Origin: Branchiostoma floridae
Lineage: Eukaryota > Chordata > Leptocardii > Amphioxiformes > Branchiostomatidae
Assembly (NCBI RefSeq): GCF_000003815.2
Contig: NC_049986.1
Span: forward strand, 18,223,049-18,287,048
Length of the DNA stretch: 64,000 bases
Direction: 5' to 3'
Made by a program: the position numbers and the translations under genes. Positions within the stretch are counted from its first letter, which is position 1. Each line of letters begins with the position of its first letter. Shown in pieces: positions 1 to 9,300 of the stretch. A model generated the notes under the pieces. The model made no database searches. It saw nothing but the letters and a program-made list of their open reading frames with translations, and had not been told where the DNA came from.

Positions 1-2962
1 TTAAGCATATGTTTTTGATATAATAATGCGTCAGCTTGCAGTGGATGTGTATGGTATCCAGTTGTCTAAGCCTTAACCAGTATTTGACTAAGCGAACCGA
101 TATGTCTATGTCTAGAGACAGTCTACCGAGTTCAGCTTTACATGCTGCATTGCTTGCGTTTCTGTGTACACCAAGAATGTTTTTACAGAAGCGATTGTGG
201 ACATTTTCTATCGGGCAGTTGGCATTTTGGTAATCTTTCCCCCAGATTTCGCATCCATAGAGCATGATTGATTTAATACAAACATCGAAGATGCGTAATA
301 AAGCTTTTATGGATATCTGTGAGCGGATAAGGGATTTGATACTGAAAGCTGCTTTGCGCGCTTTCAGTGCGAGTTGTTTCTTCGCTAGGGAGAAGCTGCC
401 AGATGGGGATAATTGCAGACCTAAATAGGAGTACGAATTGGCGATTTCTATGGTTTCAGAACCGAGTAGAAATTTAAATTTTTTAAGTGTGCGTCCTGTT
501 TTGTTGAAGATCAATACCTTCGTTTTCTTTACATTAACTTGCAGTTTCCATTGCATACAAAATGTGTTGAGTTTGTCTAGTGCGCATTGTAGACCTTTCT
601 CAGTTTCCGAGAAGATGACAACATCATCTGCATAGAGTAGGCAGGAAACAAATAAATGATGTAGGGAGGGCGGGGCACATTCTGGGCTATCTAACATTTT
701 AACTAAGTCGTTTATAAATAGGTTGAAGAGTGTGGGGCTGAGGTTACAGCCCTGTCTTACCCCCTTGTCCGTAATGAAGGGTGGTGTTAGACCAGAGGAG
801 GTTTTAATGCATGATTGTGGTTTAGAATACATGGACTTTACAAGACTGTAGAATTTACCCCCTATTCCCGAAATAAGTAGTTTATATCTTAGGCCTTCTC
901 GCCACACACAATCAAAAGCCTTTTTAAAGTCAACGAAACAAGCATAAAGGCGTTTGTTATCGTTGCTGTACTTGGATACTAATGAATCGATGACAAAGAT
1001 ATTGTCATTTGTCCCGAAGTTTTTCCTGAAGCCCGCCTGGTTTGGGGAGATGAGAGCGTGTTCGTCTAAAAAGTTTGTGAGGCGGGCGTTTAAGATTGCC
1101 GTGAACAATTTAGCCAGACAACTAGTGACAGAAATACCTCTGTAATTGTTCGCATCGTCTTTGGCACCGCCTTTGTGTATCGGTACAATGTGACTCGTGC
1201 ACCATTGTTTGGGGAAATAGCCGGAAGAGATAAATAGATTGAAAAGCTTAGTTAAAGGTTTAGTAAGGGCATGTGAGGCACATTTTAACATTTCGTTAAG
1301 TATCAGGTCGCTACCAGAGGCTTTACTGTTTTTTAATTGGGAGATTGCGTGCCTAATTTCTTGTTCCTGTATTGCAATATCTAGTGGATTGTTATTAGCT
1401 AGGTCATTTTCTAGTTCAGTTAAACTATTTTCGATTTGCGTGTGAAAGTCAGAATTACCCGTATGTATGGGGTTGTTTGCATTTTTGCCATATAACTTTT
1501 CAAAGTGTTTATGAAGGTCCTCCTTATTAATTGGTTCTTCAGATTTTGTCGTGTTATTAGTTTTGAATTGTTTAAAGAGCTGCCAGAACGCTGAAGGATT
1601 CTCTTCGGAAAAGGAGTTGAGTTGATGTAGGATGTTGTTTTTGTAATCTGCCTTTGTTCTTCTAATCAGTCTTGTGTATTCTTTCTTTGATTTAAAATAC
1701 TGCCCTCTAATAAAGGGATCTCGTGGGTTTTTTGAAAGTAGCTTAGCGAGATTACTGAGGCTTCGTCTTGCAGCGTGGCAATTCTCTGAGAACCATTTTT
1801 TCTTAGTTTTGGAATTATTTTTAGAAGAAGGACGTCCTTGTTTAGTGAAGCGTAAACAAAGAGAGTTTTTCCCAGCTTGTTGTAGGGGTGCAAGGAAGTC
1901 GTTTAAAGCTGAATCGACCGAGGCCGGTGTGAGATCGTAATTCTTATCAATAAACTTGTTAATGCTATTATAAAAGGCATTGTTATTAATTACGTCTAGG
2001 AATTTATCTTTCGAGCCAGTGCTCCACACGAATCTGCAGTGGGGGCGGGTGGGGAGGGTACTGGAAGTTTTCTCAGGCAATGTCTTTGAACTACCCTGCA
2101 GTATAAGTGAGAGTTTGCAATGGTCAGAAAGTATGTTTAATGGATGGACGTGGAAGAATGTGGTTTTCTGGAGTAAGATAGTTTCGCTTGCTAGGATATA
2201 ATCTACAACACTGGAGCCGTTTGGCTGGTAACAGGTGGGTTTTCCTAGTAGGTCGCCAGGCGTTCTGCCATTTAAAATTCTAAGTTTACTATTTATGCAG
2301 AGGTCGATTAAATTTTTGCCAAAAGGAGTAGGATTGCCTGTGTCCATATTATTGCGTGGGAACGGATGATCTTGGTTATAATCATCTGGCAGATTATGAC
2401 TGTCAATAAGGCCATCGTCTGGAATGTAATCTTTCAGATCACCCACACGTGCGTTTAGGTCCCCCCCTACTATTACCTCGCCGTAGTTTTGGTAGTACGC
2501 TATTTCGTTTTCGAGAACGTCAAATATATCGTATGTTCTATTGGAATGAATTGTGGATCTGTTTGGGCTGATATAAACGGATGCTAGGTAAATATCATCG
2601 TCCATGTTTAACAGTTCTTTGCTTACTTTTACCCAAAGAATGTCCTCAGATTTGCTATCTAATTTTGTAACGTAGTTTTTGTATTGCTTTTTAAACAAGA
2701 AAATAATACCGCCGGAGCTACGTTTGGCTTTCTTAGTTTTGGTTCTAGAGCTACTAAAACATAAAAAGTTGGGAAAATGTTTCTCACCTGCGTGCCAGGT
2801 CTCGAGGAGGGAAAAGAAATCAAACCCTTCTATTTGGCTTATAAAATCACTGTCTTCTACTTTTCTACCTAGTCCATGTACATTCCAAAAGCCAAAGGAT
2901 ATTCCGTGGCTTTTGGAAAGAGTTCTACAGATCTTGTTTCTCTCGCTGTGTGTATGACACAT
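1..2962 (-). CDS. LINE ORF2: endonuclease-reverse transcriptase (partial, open at left edge)
   Basis: ATG at 2962-2960, then at least 987 codons with no stop seen to base 1. The N-terminal endonuclease shows GFWNVHGLG (near 2890), VGGDLNARVGDL (near 2455) and LSDHCKLS (near 2120), the usual EEP-nuclease landmarks. The reverse transcriptase shows HIVPIHKGG...NNYRGISV (near 1170), AFDCVWR, VRQGCNLSPTLFN (near 760) and the catalytic LLYADDVV box (tyrosine codon at 634-632). All checked landmarks share one frame. A C-terminal cysteine/leucine-rich region continues off the edge. The product would nick target DNA and prime reverse transcription of its own RNA. Confidence 0.9.
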   Translation of the reverse strand, partial: MCHTHSERNKICRTLSKSHGISFGFWNVHGLGRKVEDSDFISQIEGFDFFSLLETWHAGEKHFPNFLCFSSSRTKTKKAKRSSGGIIFLFKKQYKNYVTKLDSKSEDILWVKVSKELLNMDDDIYLASVYISPNRSTIHSNRTYDIFDVLENEIAYYQNYGEVIVGGDLNARVGDLKDYIPDDGLIDSHNLPDDYNQDHPFPRNNMDTGNPTPFGKNLIDLCINSKLRILNGRTPGDLLGKPTCYQPNGSSVVDYILASETILLQKTTFFHVHPLNILSDHCKLSLILQGSSKTLPEKTSSTLPTRPHCRFVWSTGSKDKFLDVINNNAFYNSINKFIDKNYDLTPASVDSALNDFLAPLQQAGKNSLCLRFTKQGRPSSKNNSKTKKKWFSENCHAARRSLSNLAKLLSKNPRDPFIRGQYFKSKKEYTRLIRRTKADYKNNILHQLNSFSEENPSAFWQLFKQFKTNNTTKSEEPINKEDLHKHFEKLYGKNANNPIHTGNSDFHTQIENSLTELENDLANNNPLDIAIQEQEIRHAISQLKNSKASGSDLILNEMLKCASHALTKPLTKLFNLFISSGYFPKQWCTSHIVPIHKGGAKDDANNYRGISVTSCLAKLFTAILNARLTNFLDEHALISPNQAGFRKNFGTNDNIFVIDSLVSKYSNDNKRLYACFVDFKKAFDCVWREGLRYKLLISGIGGKFYSLVKSMYSKPQSCIKTSSGLTPPFITDKGVRQGCNLSPTLFNLFINDLVKMLDSPECAPPSLHHLFVSCLLYADDVVIFSETEKGLQCALDKLNTFCMQWKLQVNVKKTKVLIFNKTGRTLKKFKFLLGSETIEIANSYSYLGLQLSPSGSFSLAKKQLALKARKAAFSIKSLIRSQISIKALLRIFDVCIKSIMLYGCEIWGKDYQNANCPIENVHNRFCKNILGVHRNASNAACKAELGRLSLDIDISVRLVKYWLRLRQLDTIHIHCKLTHYYIKNICL

Positions 2963-3195
2963 CAGTTAGAACCTTGAGGTCTTCCGCTGGGTCTGGAGAA
3001 TGTTCCGTGTGGTCCGCTGTTGTAGGGCGGTGGTGTTCCGTAGGGTCCGCTGTTGAAGGGCGGTGGTGTTCCGTAGGGTCCGCTGTTGTAGTGCGGTGGG
3101 ACTCCATATGGTCCGTTGTAGGGTGGTGGTCCGTTGTTGTAGCGTGGTGGTGGTGGGGGACGGGCCCACATAGGGTAGGTGGGGTTGCCACCAAA
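2962..3195 (-). CDS. LINE ORF1, C-terminal remnant with 11-residue repeats
   Basis: This frame is open from just after a TAG at 3198-3196 to a TGA at 2964-2962. It reads FGGNPTYPMWARPPPPP and then about four imperfect 11-residue units of the type TPPPYNSGPYG, encoded by a 33-base tandem repeat (about 2990-3150). Low-complexity P/Y/N/G tails fit a nucleic-acid-binding ORF1 protein. The stop overlaps the ORF2 start as TGATG. Only the tail is present, so this copy is 5'-truncated. Confidence 0.6.
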   Translation of the reverse strand, partial: FGGNPTYPMWARPPPPPRYNNGPPPYNGPYGVPPHYNSGPYGTPPPFNSGPYGTPPPYNSGPHGTFSRPSGRPQGSN

Positions 3196-3330
3196 CTAAT
3201 TACCACTACACACCTGGGGGCTGACTGTGGCACGTGAGTGACAGAACGATGATCATAACAGCTTACTCACAACTACTTTCACCGCTCTTACACTACTGTA
3301 CTTCAGCGTTCGCGCTCTCACCCAGTGACG

Positions 3331-6300
3331 ATGGAAATGGACGTTCGGTACTTCAGCGTGTGGGACTACGTGGTGTTCTCCGTGATGCTGTGCGTGTCGG
3401 CGGGGATCGGGCTGTACTACGCATGCACGGGAGGCAAGCAGAGCACGCAGAAGGAGTTCCTCATGGCAGATAAGGTCAGTCACCTGAAACGTACAGATCC
3501 CTATAATTTCTCCAAGCAGATTCGACTGCAGCATAAGATAGTATCCAAAGGAGTGAAGCTGGCCTAGGAGCGTTACGCTACCGGTGCCCCCTTGACTCCC
3601 TTTGGCCGGCTATACTCCTTGGCCAACTTTGATACTATCTTATGCCTGTACCTAGCCCGATAGGACATGAATGTGGAATAAAGGTTATGGCACCGCACTG
3701 GGCAGGATCTGCTTGGAGACTACAGGGCCCCACGGCTTAGGTCCCAATCCCAACCCGGTGCCCGGCCGGGTAGTTTTCGGAAATGAAAAAAAAATGACAT
3801 AACAAGCAACAAAACACACATAAGGTAAACAAAATTAGTCATGAGCATCATTTGTATACATTCATTGGAGAACACTTATTTTTCGTTTCGGCCCCGACTA
3901 ATAAAACGTCAAAAAACAGCCGGGGCCTAACCTCTACTTGGAGAGTACTTCGAAAGGAGAAGAGCTATTCTTCAAGCAGAAGTTACGGTCGGGAGGCTAC
4001 TACTACATGTAATAGCAGTCTCCGCGCCTTCTGTGAACACTGCTAGCCCCTCAACTGTGGTCTCCTTCCCCTTCCCATGTTCATTTTTCCCTGCTACTAC
4101 AAAAGCAAGCAAGTTTCCCATGTAAATGTGCCACTACCACGCACACCATAAGTCTTAACAAACACACACACAAACAAACACACAAACAAACAAACAAACA
4201 AACGAACAAACGAATATGTTGTGATATAGTTCCAAGCCAAACGAACAGATTTTAAAAGTAGATATAAAGAGTGCCGTTTCTCACATGTTAATTTCCTTTC
4301 CTACCAGTCCATGTCAACGCTGCCTGTGGTCATGTCCCTGTTAGCCTCCTTCGTGTCCGCCATCACGGTACTGGGGAGTCCCGCGGAGGTGTACAGAAAC
4401 GGCACCATGTTCTGGTTCTTCGCGGTGTCAGGGTCCCTCAGCATGGTGCTGGTAGCGAGGCTATTCGTGCCGACCTTCTACAACCTGGGGCTGACAAGCA
4501 CCTATGAGGTCTGCTCATCTCTGTTACTGTGGATATACAACCATATATATATACTTATCTACTTAGGACAGTTGTCTTGTGTGTATTTTCAAAGTGTTCT
4601 CCAATACGTTGCTTTGTTGTAAATTGAAGTTGTGTTACCCTTGACTTAATAATGGAAATATCATGCAAAACTAAAAATATTACCTTTATATTTGTCCTGA
4701 ATGCAGCTATATGACTTTCCAAAAACTGAAGATGCAGAATACAGTGACTGAAGATGATGATTTTTCCTAATTTCTCGTTGCAAATAATTGATTGCCTTTT
4801 ATTTTCCCCGTCCAGTACCTCGAAATCCGGTTCTCGAAGCCAGTTCGTTTACTTTGCACCGTCCTCTTTGTGATCAACATGGTAAGCTTAAAACATTTCC
4901 TTGACGTACATGCAGACTATAGCAACATATTCTGAGTACTGTTATTAATTGTAAGAATTTATGTTGCTTAGATTGGTTTGAGAATTTTATCTTTCCATGC
5001 AGATGAGTATCAAGACAGTATCTTGTTATACCACACGTTTCATCGTTGTTTATCAATATTGTATACCATTACCATACTTTAAGATAAAAATACGTAGGTA
5101 GGTTTATACAACAAAAGGACGGCATTTCTATTACATGTATAAGCGTTTATCTTATTTTTTGTTTCCTCTGTAGCTGGTGTACATGGGCCTTGTTCTGTAC
5201 ACGCCCTCTCTGGCGCTTAACGCAGGTGAGTGTAATTATTTCACACGCATACGAACGTACAGTGTCTTCTTAAGACCACAAGCCATAAAATCAGTAACTC
5301 GGTCTCCTATCATATAACTTATAATAACAAAGGACGATAGTTCTCTTGAATGTATATTATGTGGCATGTGTGTCTAACTGTACTCTGTATACATGTACTG
5401 TAGCATATAAAATGGATCATAATTCGTCGTGATATTTGCTGAAGATTGCCATTATGATATTGACGTCGAACACTGCCTCAAACGAGGGTACATTTCATTC
5501 TAGAAAACTACCTTTCTCAATGTCAATAATTTCTTCTTTTTGTCCAATATACAGTGACTGGCCTGACTCTTTGGGGAGCAGTCCTAGGAATGGGATTCGT
5601 CTGCACGTTCTACACAGCCCTGGTGAGTGACGTGTATCTTCAATTTCATGATCATGAATGAATGGGTGGATGGATGGATGAACTGGCGGATCGATGGATA
5701 AATTGACGAATGAGTGGATGACTGACTGAATGAATGAACAAATATCTGAATAAGCGAATGAATACCAGTATGTAAGGGCTCAAGATCTTATCACTTCTAA
5801 GACAGCTTTGATTGTGCGGTCATGATACTAATATTCGTGTAAGATGAAAGAAACAATCAATCGGCAAGTGTTTACTCTCCAAGCAGAGGTTAGGCTCNNN
5901 NNNNNNNNNNNNNNNNNNNNNNNNNNNNNNNNNNNNNNNNNNNNNNNNNNNNNNNNNNNNNNNNNNNNNNNNNNNNNNNNNNNNNNNNNNNNNNNNNNNN
6001 NNNNNNNNNNNNNNNNNNNNNNNNNNNNNNNNNNNNNNNNNNNNNNNNNNNNNNNNNNNNNNNNNNNNNNNNNNNNNNNNNNNNNNNNNNNNNNNNNNNN
6101 NNNNNNNNNNNNNNNNNNNNNNNNNNNNNNNNNNNNNNNNNNNNNNNNNNNNNNNNNNNNNNNNNNNNNNNNNNNNNNNNNNNNNNNNNNNNNNNNNNNN
6201 NNNNNNNNNNNNNNNNNNNNNNNNNNNNNNNNNNNNNNNNNNNNNNNNNNNNNNNNNNNNNNNNNNNNNNNNNNNNNNNNNNNNNNNNNNNNNNNNNNNN

Positions 6301-9300
6301 NNNNNNNNNNNNNNNNNNNNNNNNNNNNNNNNNNNNNNNNNNNNNNNNNNNNNNNNNNNNNNNNNNNNNNNNNNNNNNNNNNNNNNNNNNNNNNNNNNNN
6401 NNNNNNNNNNNNNNNNNNNNNNNNNNNNNNNNNNNNNNNNNNNNNNNNNNNNNNNNNNNNNNNNNNNNNNNNNNNNNNNNNNNNNNNNNNNNNNNNNNNN
6501 NNNNNNNNNNNNNNNNNNNNNNNNNNNNNNNNNNNNNNNNNNNNNNNNNNNNNNNNNNNNNNNNNNNNNNNNNNNNNNNNNNNNNNNNNNNNNNNNNNNN
6601 NNNNNNNNNNNNNNNNNNNNNNNNNNNNNNNNNNNNNNNNNNNNNNNNNNNNNNNNNNNNNNNNNNNNNNNNNNNNNNNNNNNNNNNNNNNNNNNNNNNN
6701 NNNNNNNNNNNNNNNNNNNNNNNNNNNNNNNNNNNNNNNNNNNNNNNNNNNNNNNNNNNNNNNNNNNNNNNNNNNNNNNNNNNNNNNNNNNNNNNNNNNN
6801 NNNNNNNNNNNNNNNNNNNNNNNNNNNNNNNNTGACTAAAAAACGTTAAAAAACAGCCGGAGCCTAACCTCTGCTTTGAGAGTACAAGTAATCCCTTCTA
6901 TGCTTTCCTGTGGTTTACATTTTGACAATGTTTTGCTTGTATTTCACCAAGTGCATGTCCTTCACTTGTTTATTTGTTTATCAAACTTGTTTATTTGTTT
7001 ACCTCCAGGGCGGCATGAAGGCCGTGATGTGGACAGACACGTTCCAGGTGTTTGTGATGGTGGCGGGGTTTCTGGCCGTCATCATCCAGGGGACTATAGA
7101 GGCAGGCGGGCCGACTCGCGTCTGGGAACTCAACAGGCAGGGACAGAGGCTAGAGTTCTTCAAGTAAGAAATAATTTTTCATTCTTTTTAACGGTTACTG
7201 TAATTCTTCAAATTTTCGACATGGTTTTATGTTCACGGTTTTTGCATTGACCGCTTCACGGCAAACTTACAACCATTGTTTTACATTACTGTGTAACATT
7301 TACTATAGTGCTATCGCGAAGTCAAAACCACCGCGAACACTCAGTTTTTGTCAATGAATCACAGCGAATTTAAAGGCATTTACAGCTTTAACATAAGGTC
7401 AAAACATCAGCTACGAAACACATATTCTCCTTCTAACATCTCAAAACCCACACATGATAGAAAAGATCATAGGTTTTCCACTGTCTTCGGAAAAGAAGTC
7501 CAACCTAATAACCCAGAATCTAGAGTTACCTTTTAGATTACAGCCCTGTTATACATTGTTTGTAACCTTTGATGTTACGTACAATGAGCCCACGGTCAAG
7601 AATTTGCAATTAACTTTCCATCATATACATGTATTAGACTGATTTTCTATTACACTATTAAACACATATTACTCTGTTTTCTCGACGGAGAACCTGATAT
7701 TTCATGATCCAACACATAAAAAAAAAATCCGTGTTGTTTTTATATTTTCCTTACCTTCCCCTAAGTTTTGACCCCGACCCGCGAGTCCGGCACACGACGT
7801 GGAACATCCTGGTGGGAGGAACGTTCTTCCGATGCGCCATGTACGCAGTGAACCAGGCACAGGTGCAGAGGTACCTCAGCTGCCCGTCCATCAAAAAGGC
7901 ACAGCAGTAAGTCTAATAATGATGAACAAACGTTACGACCTCCCTCACACTCAGGGTTGACAATCGCGGCAAAGCCTGTGATATCGTTAGGCTTTGCCGC
8001 GATTGTCAACCCTGAGTGTGAGGGTGGTTACGACAGGGATGTCTCTATAGCTTAACTGGTAGCAGCCTCCTGTTTCCAATTATTTGGTAACTGAGAGACC
8101 TCGGTTCAATCTTGGGAAGGGCATCTCGATTGGGGCTGCACGCGTCTTTGGTAAGGGACCTAGAATGGGGGTCCAGTGCTTAAGGGCGAGTCTCTGGTAC
8201 GCTTTCAAGCAGTCTGTGACAGAACCATTCACCAACCTCCGACAAGGATCTCAGAAAGTCATTTTCACAATAAGATTACTGGACTTTGCCATTATGTACA
8301 TGTACCTCTTCAATCTTTTCTTTGCTTAAGAGTTTTTTTTTGCGCGTCGGGACGCTAATATAGGCGATTTTATGTTGCAGAGCTCTCTACTGGAACATCC
8401 TGGGACTGATTATGTTCATCTTCTTCGCGGTCCTGAGTGGAATGGTGATGTACGCACGGTACTTCAACTGCGACCCGAAGACTATGGGGTACATTCAGAA
8501 CTCTGACCAGGTAGGTTATTCGGCGCTACGCAATGTTGTTATCACAGATCCCCGAGGCCTAGAGAAGGGAATGAAAGATTGGGAAACTGTGACACAGAAA
8601 GTGACACCGGTTCTTGTGAAAGGGTTTTTGGCGCGATGTGGAAGATAATAGGAAAAGACAACTCACCGGTATGCCAGTTTTCCCATAACAAAAGGAAGTC
8701 AAACTCTTTAATCTGACTAATAAAATAAATGTATCTATTATCTAATTGCATGAAATACAATGAACATGTATTATCATCATCAAAAACCAAAGGAGATGCC
8801 AAAGTTTATTCTGCATTTAGGAAAGTCAATCCTCTGTCTATAAGATCCAAGCAGCTCTAACGGTGGCAAGACAGTATCCAGCCGGCCAAGGGCCAAAACT
8901 CGCCCCGGTGGCCGGCTGGATACTGTTTTGGCCTCTTGTTACTGGTAGATATGCTTGGATATCACAAGATTAGGTAGAGCTTACCCATCTTACCAATACA
9001 TAGCTACTCAAATACCGTTTGTACCTACAGATGATGCCGTACTTCGTGATGGGCATCCTGGGCCAGTTTCCAGACTAGTTTTGAAACAAGCAGAAGGCCT
9101 GGTCAAAATTCGTTTCATCAAATTTCTTCTGTCGAAAAAACACAACTTAAACTTGTCTAAATTACAATTTGCTTCATTTACAGATGATGCCGTACTTCGT
9201 AATGGACATCCTCAGCCAGTTTCCGGGCATGCCCGGCCTCTTCACGTCCTGTGTGTTCAGCGCAGCCCTCAGCACCATGTCCTCGGGCCTGAACGCGCTT

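Larger units (their letters stand above)
1..3198 (-). mobile_element. LINE (non-LTR retrotransposon), CR1/Jockey-like, cut by the window's left edge
   Basis: On the minus strand one frame stays open from 2962 to base 1 and encodes an apurinic-type endonuclease followed by reverse transcriptase. A proline/tyrosine/glycine-rich ORF1 tail lies just upstream in another frame (2962-3195). The element is 5'-truncated at about 3195-3200, where the ORF1 frame meets a TAG. Its 5' end points at the SLC5A8-like gene, whose start codon is only about 135 bases away, so the two are head to head. The 3' end lies outside the window. The long open frame argues for a young copy. The clade (CR1/Jockey group) is my judgement from motif style; a tree would be needed to fix it. 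Confidence 0.9.

Noticed and set aside
1666-1940. Short frames on both strands at 1.7-1.9 kb
   Set aside because: Shadows of the LINE ORF2, which reads in another frame through the same bases.
2925-3237. Overlapping histidine/threonine-rich and glycine/tryptophan-rich frames near 3 kb
   Set aside because: Off-frame readings of the 33-base repeat in the LINE ORF1 tail.
5844-6839. A 331-codon open frame
   Set aside because: It consists almost entirely of N from the assembly gap.
7940-8026. CRISPR-like or terminator-like palindrome
   Set aside because: The flanking 8-bp direct repeat shows it is a transposon insertion, and the setting is an animal intron.
8041-8110. Functional tRNA genes
   Set aside because: The A- and B-box heads at 8041, 11115, 38833 and 59680 do not fold into full cloverleafs and are followed by shared SINE bodies.
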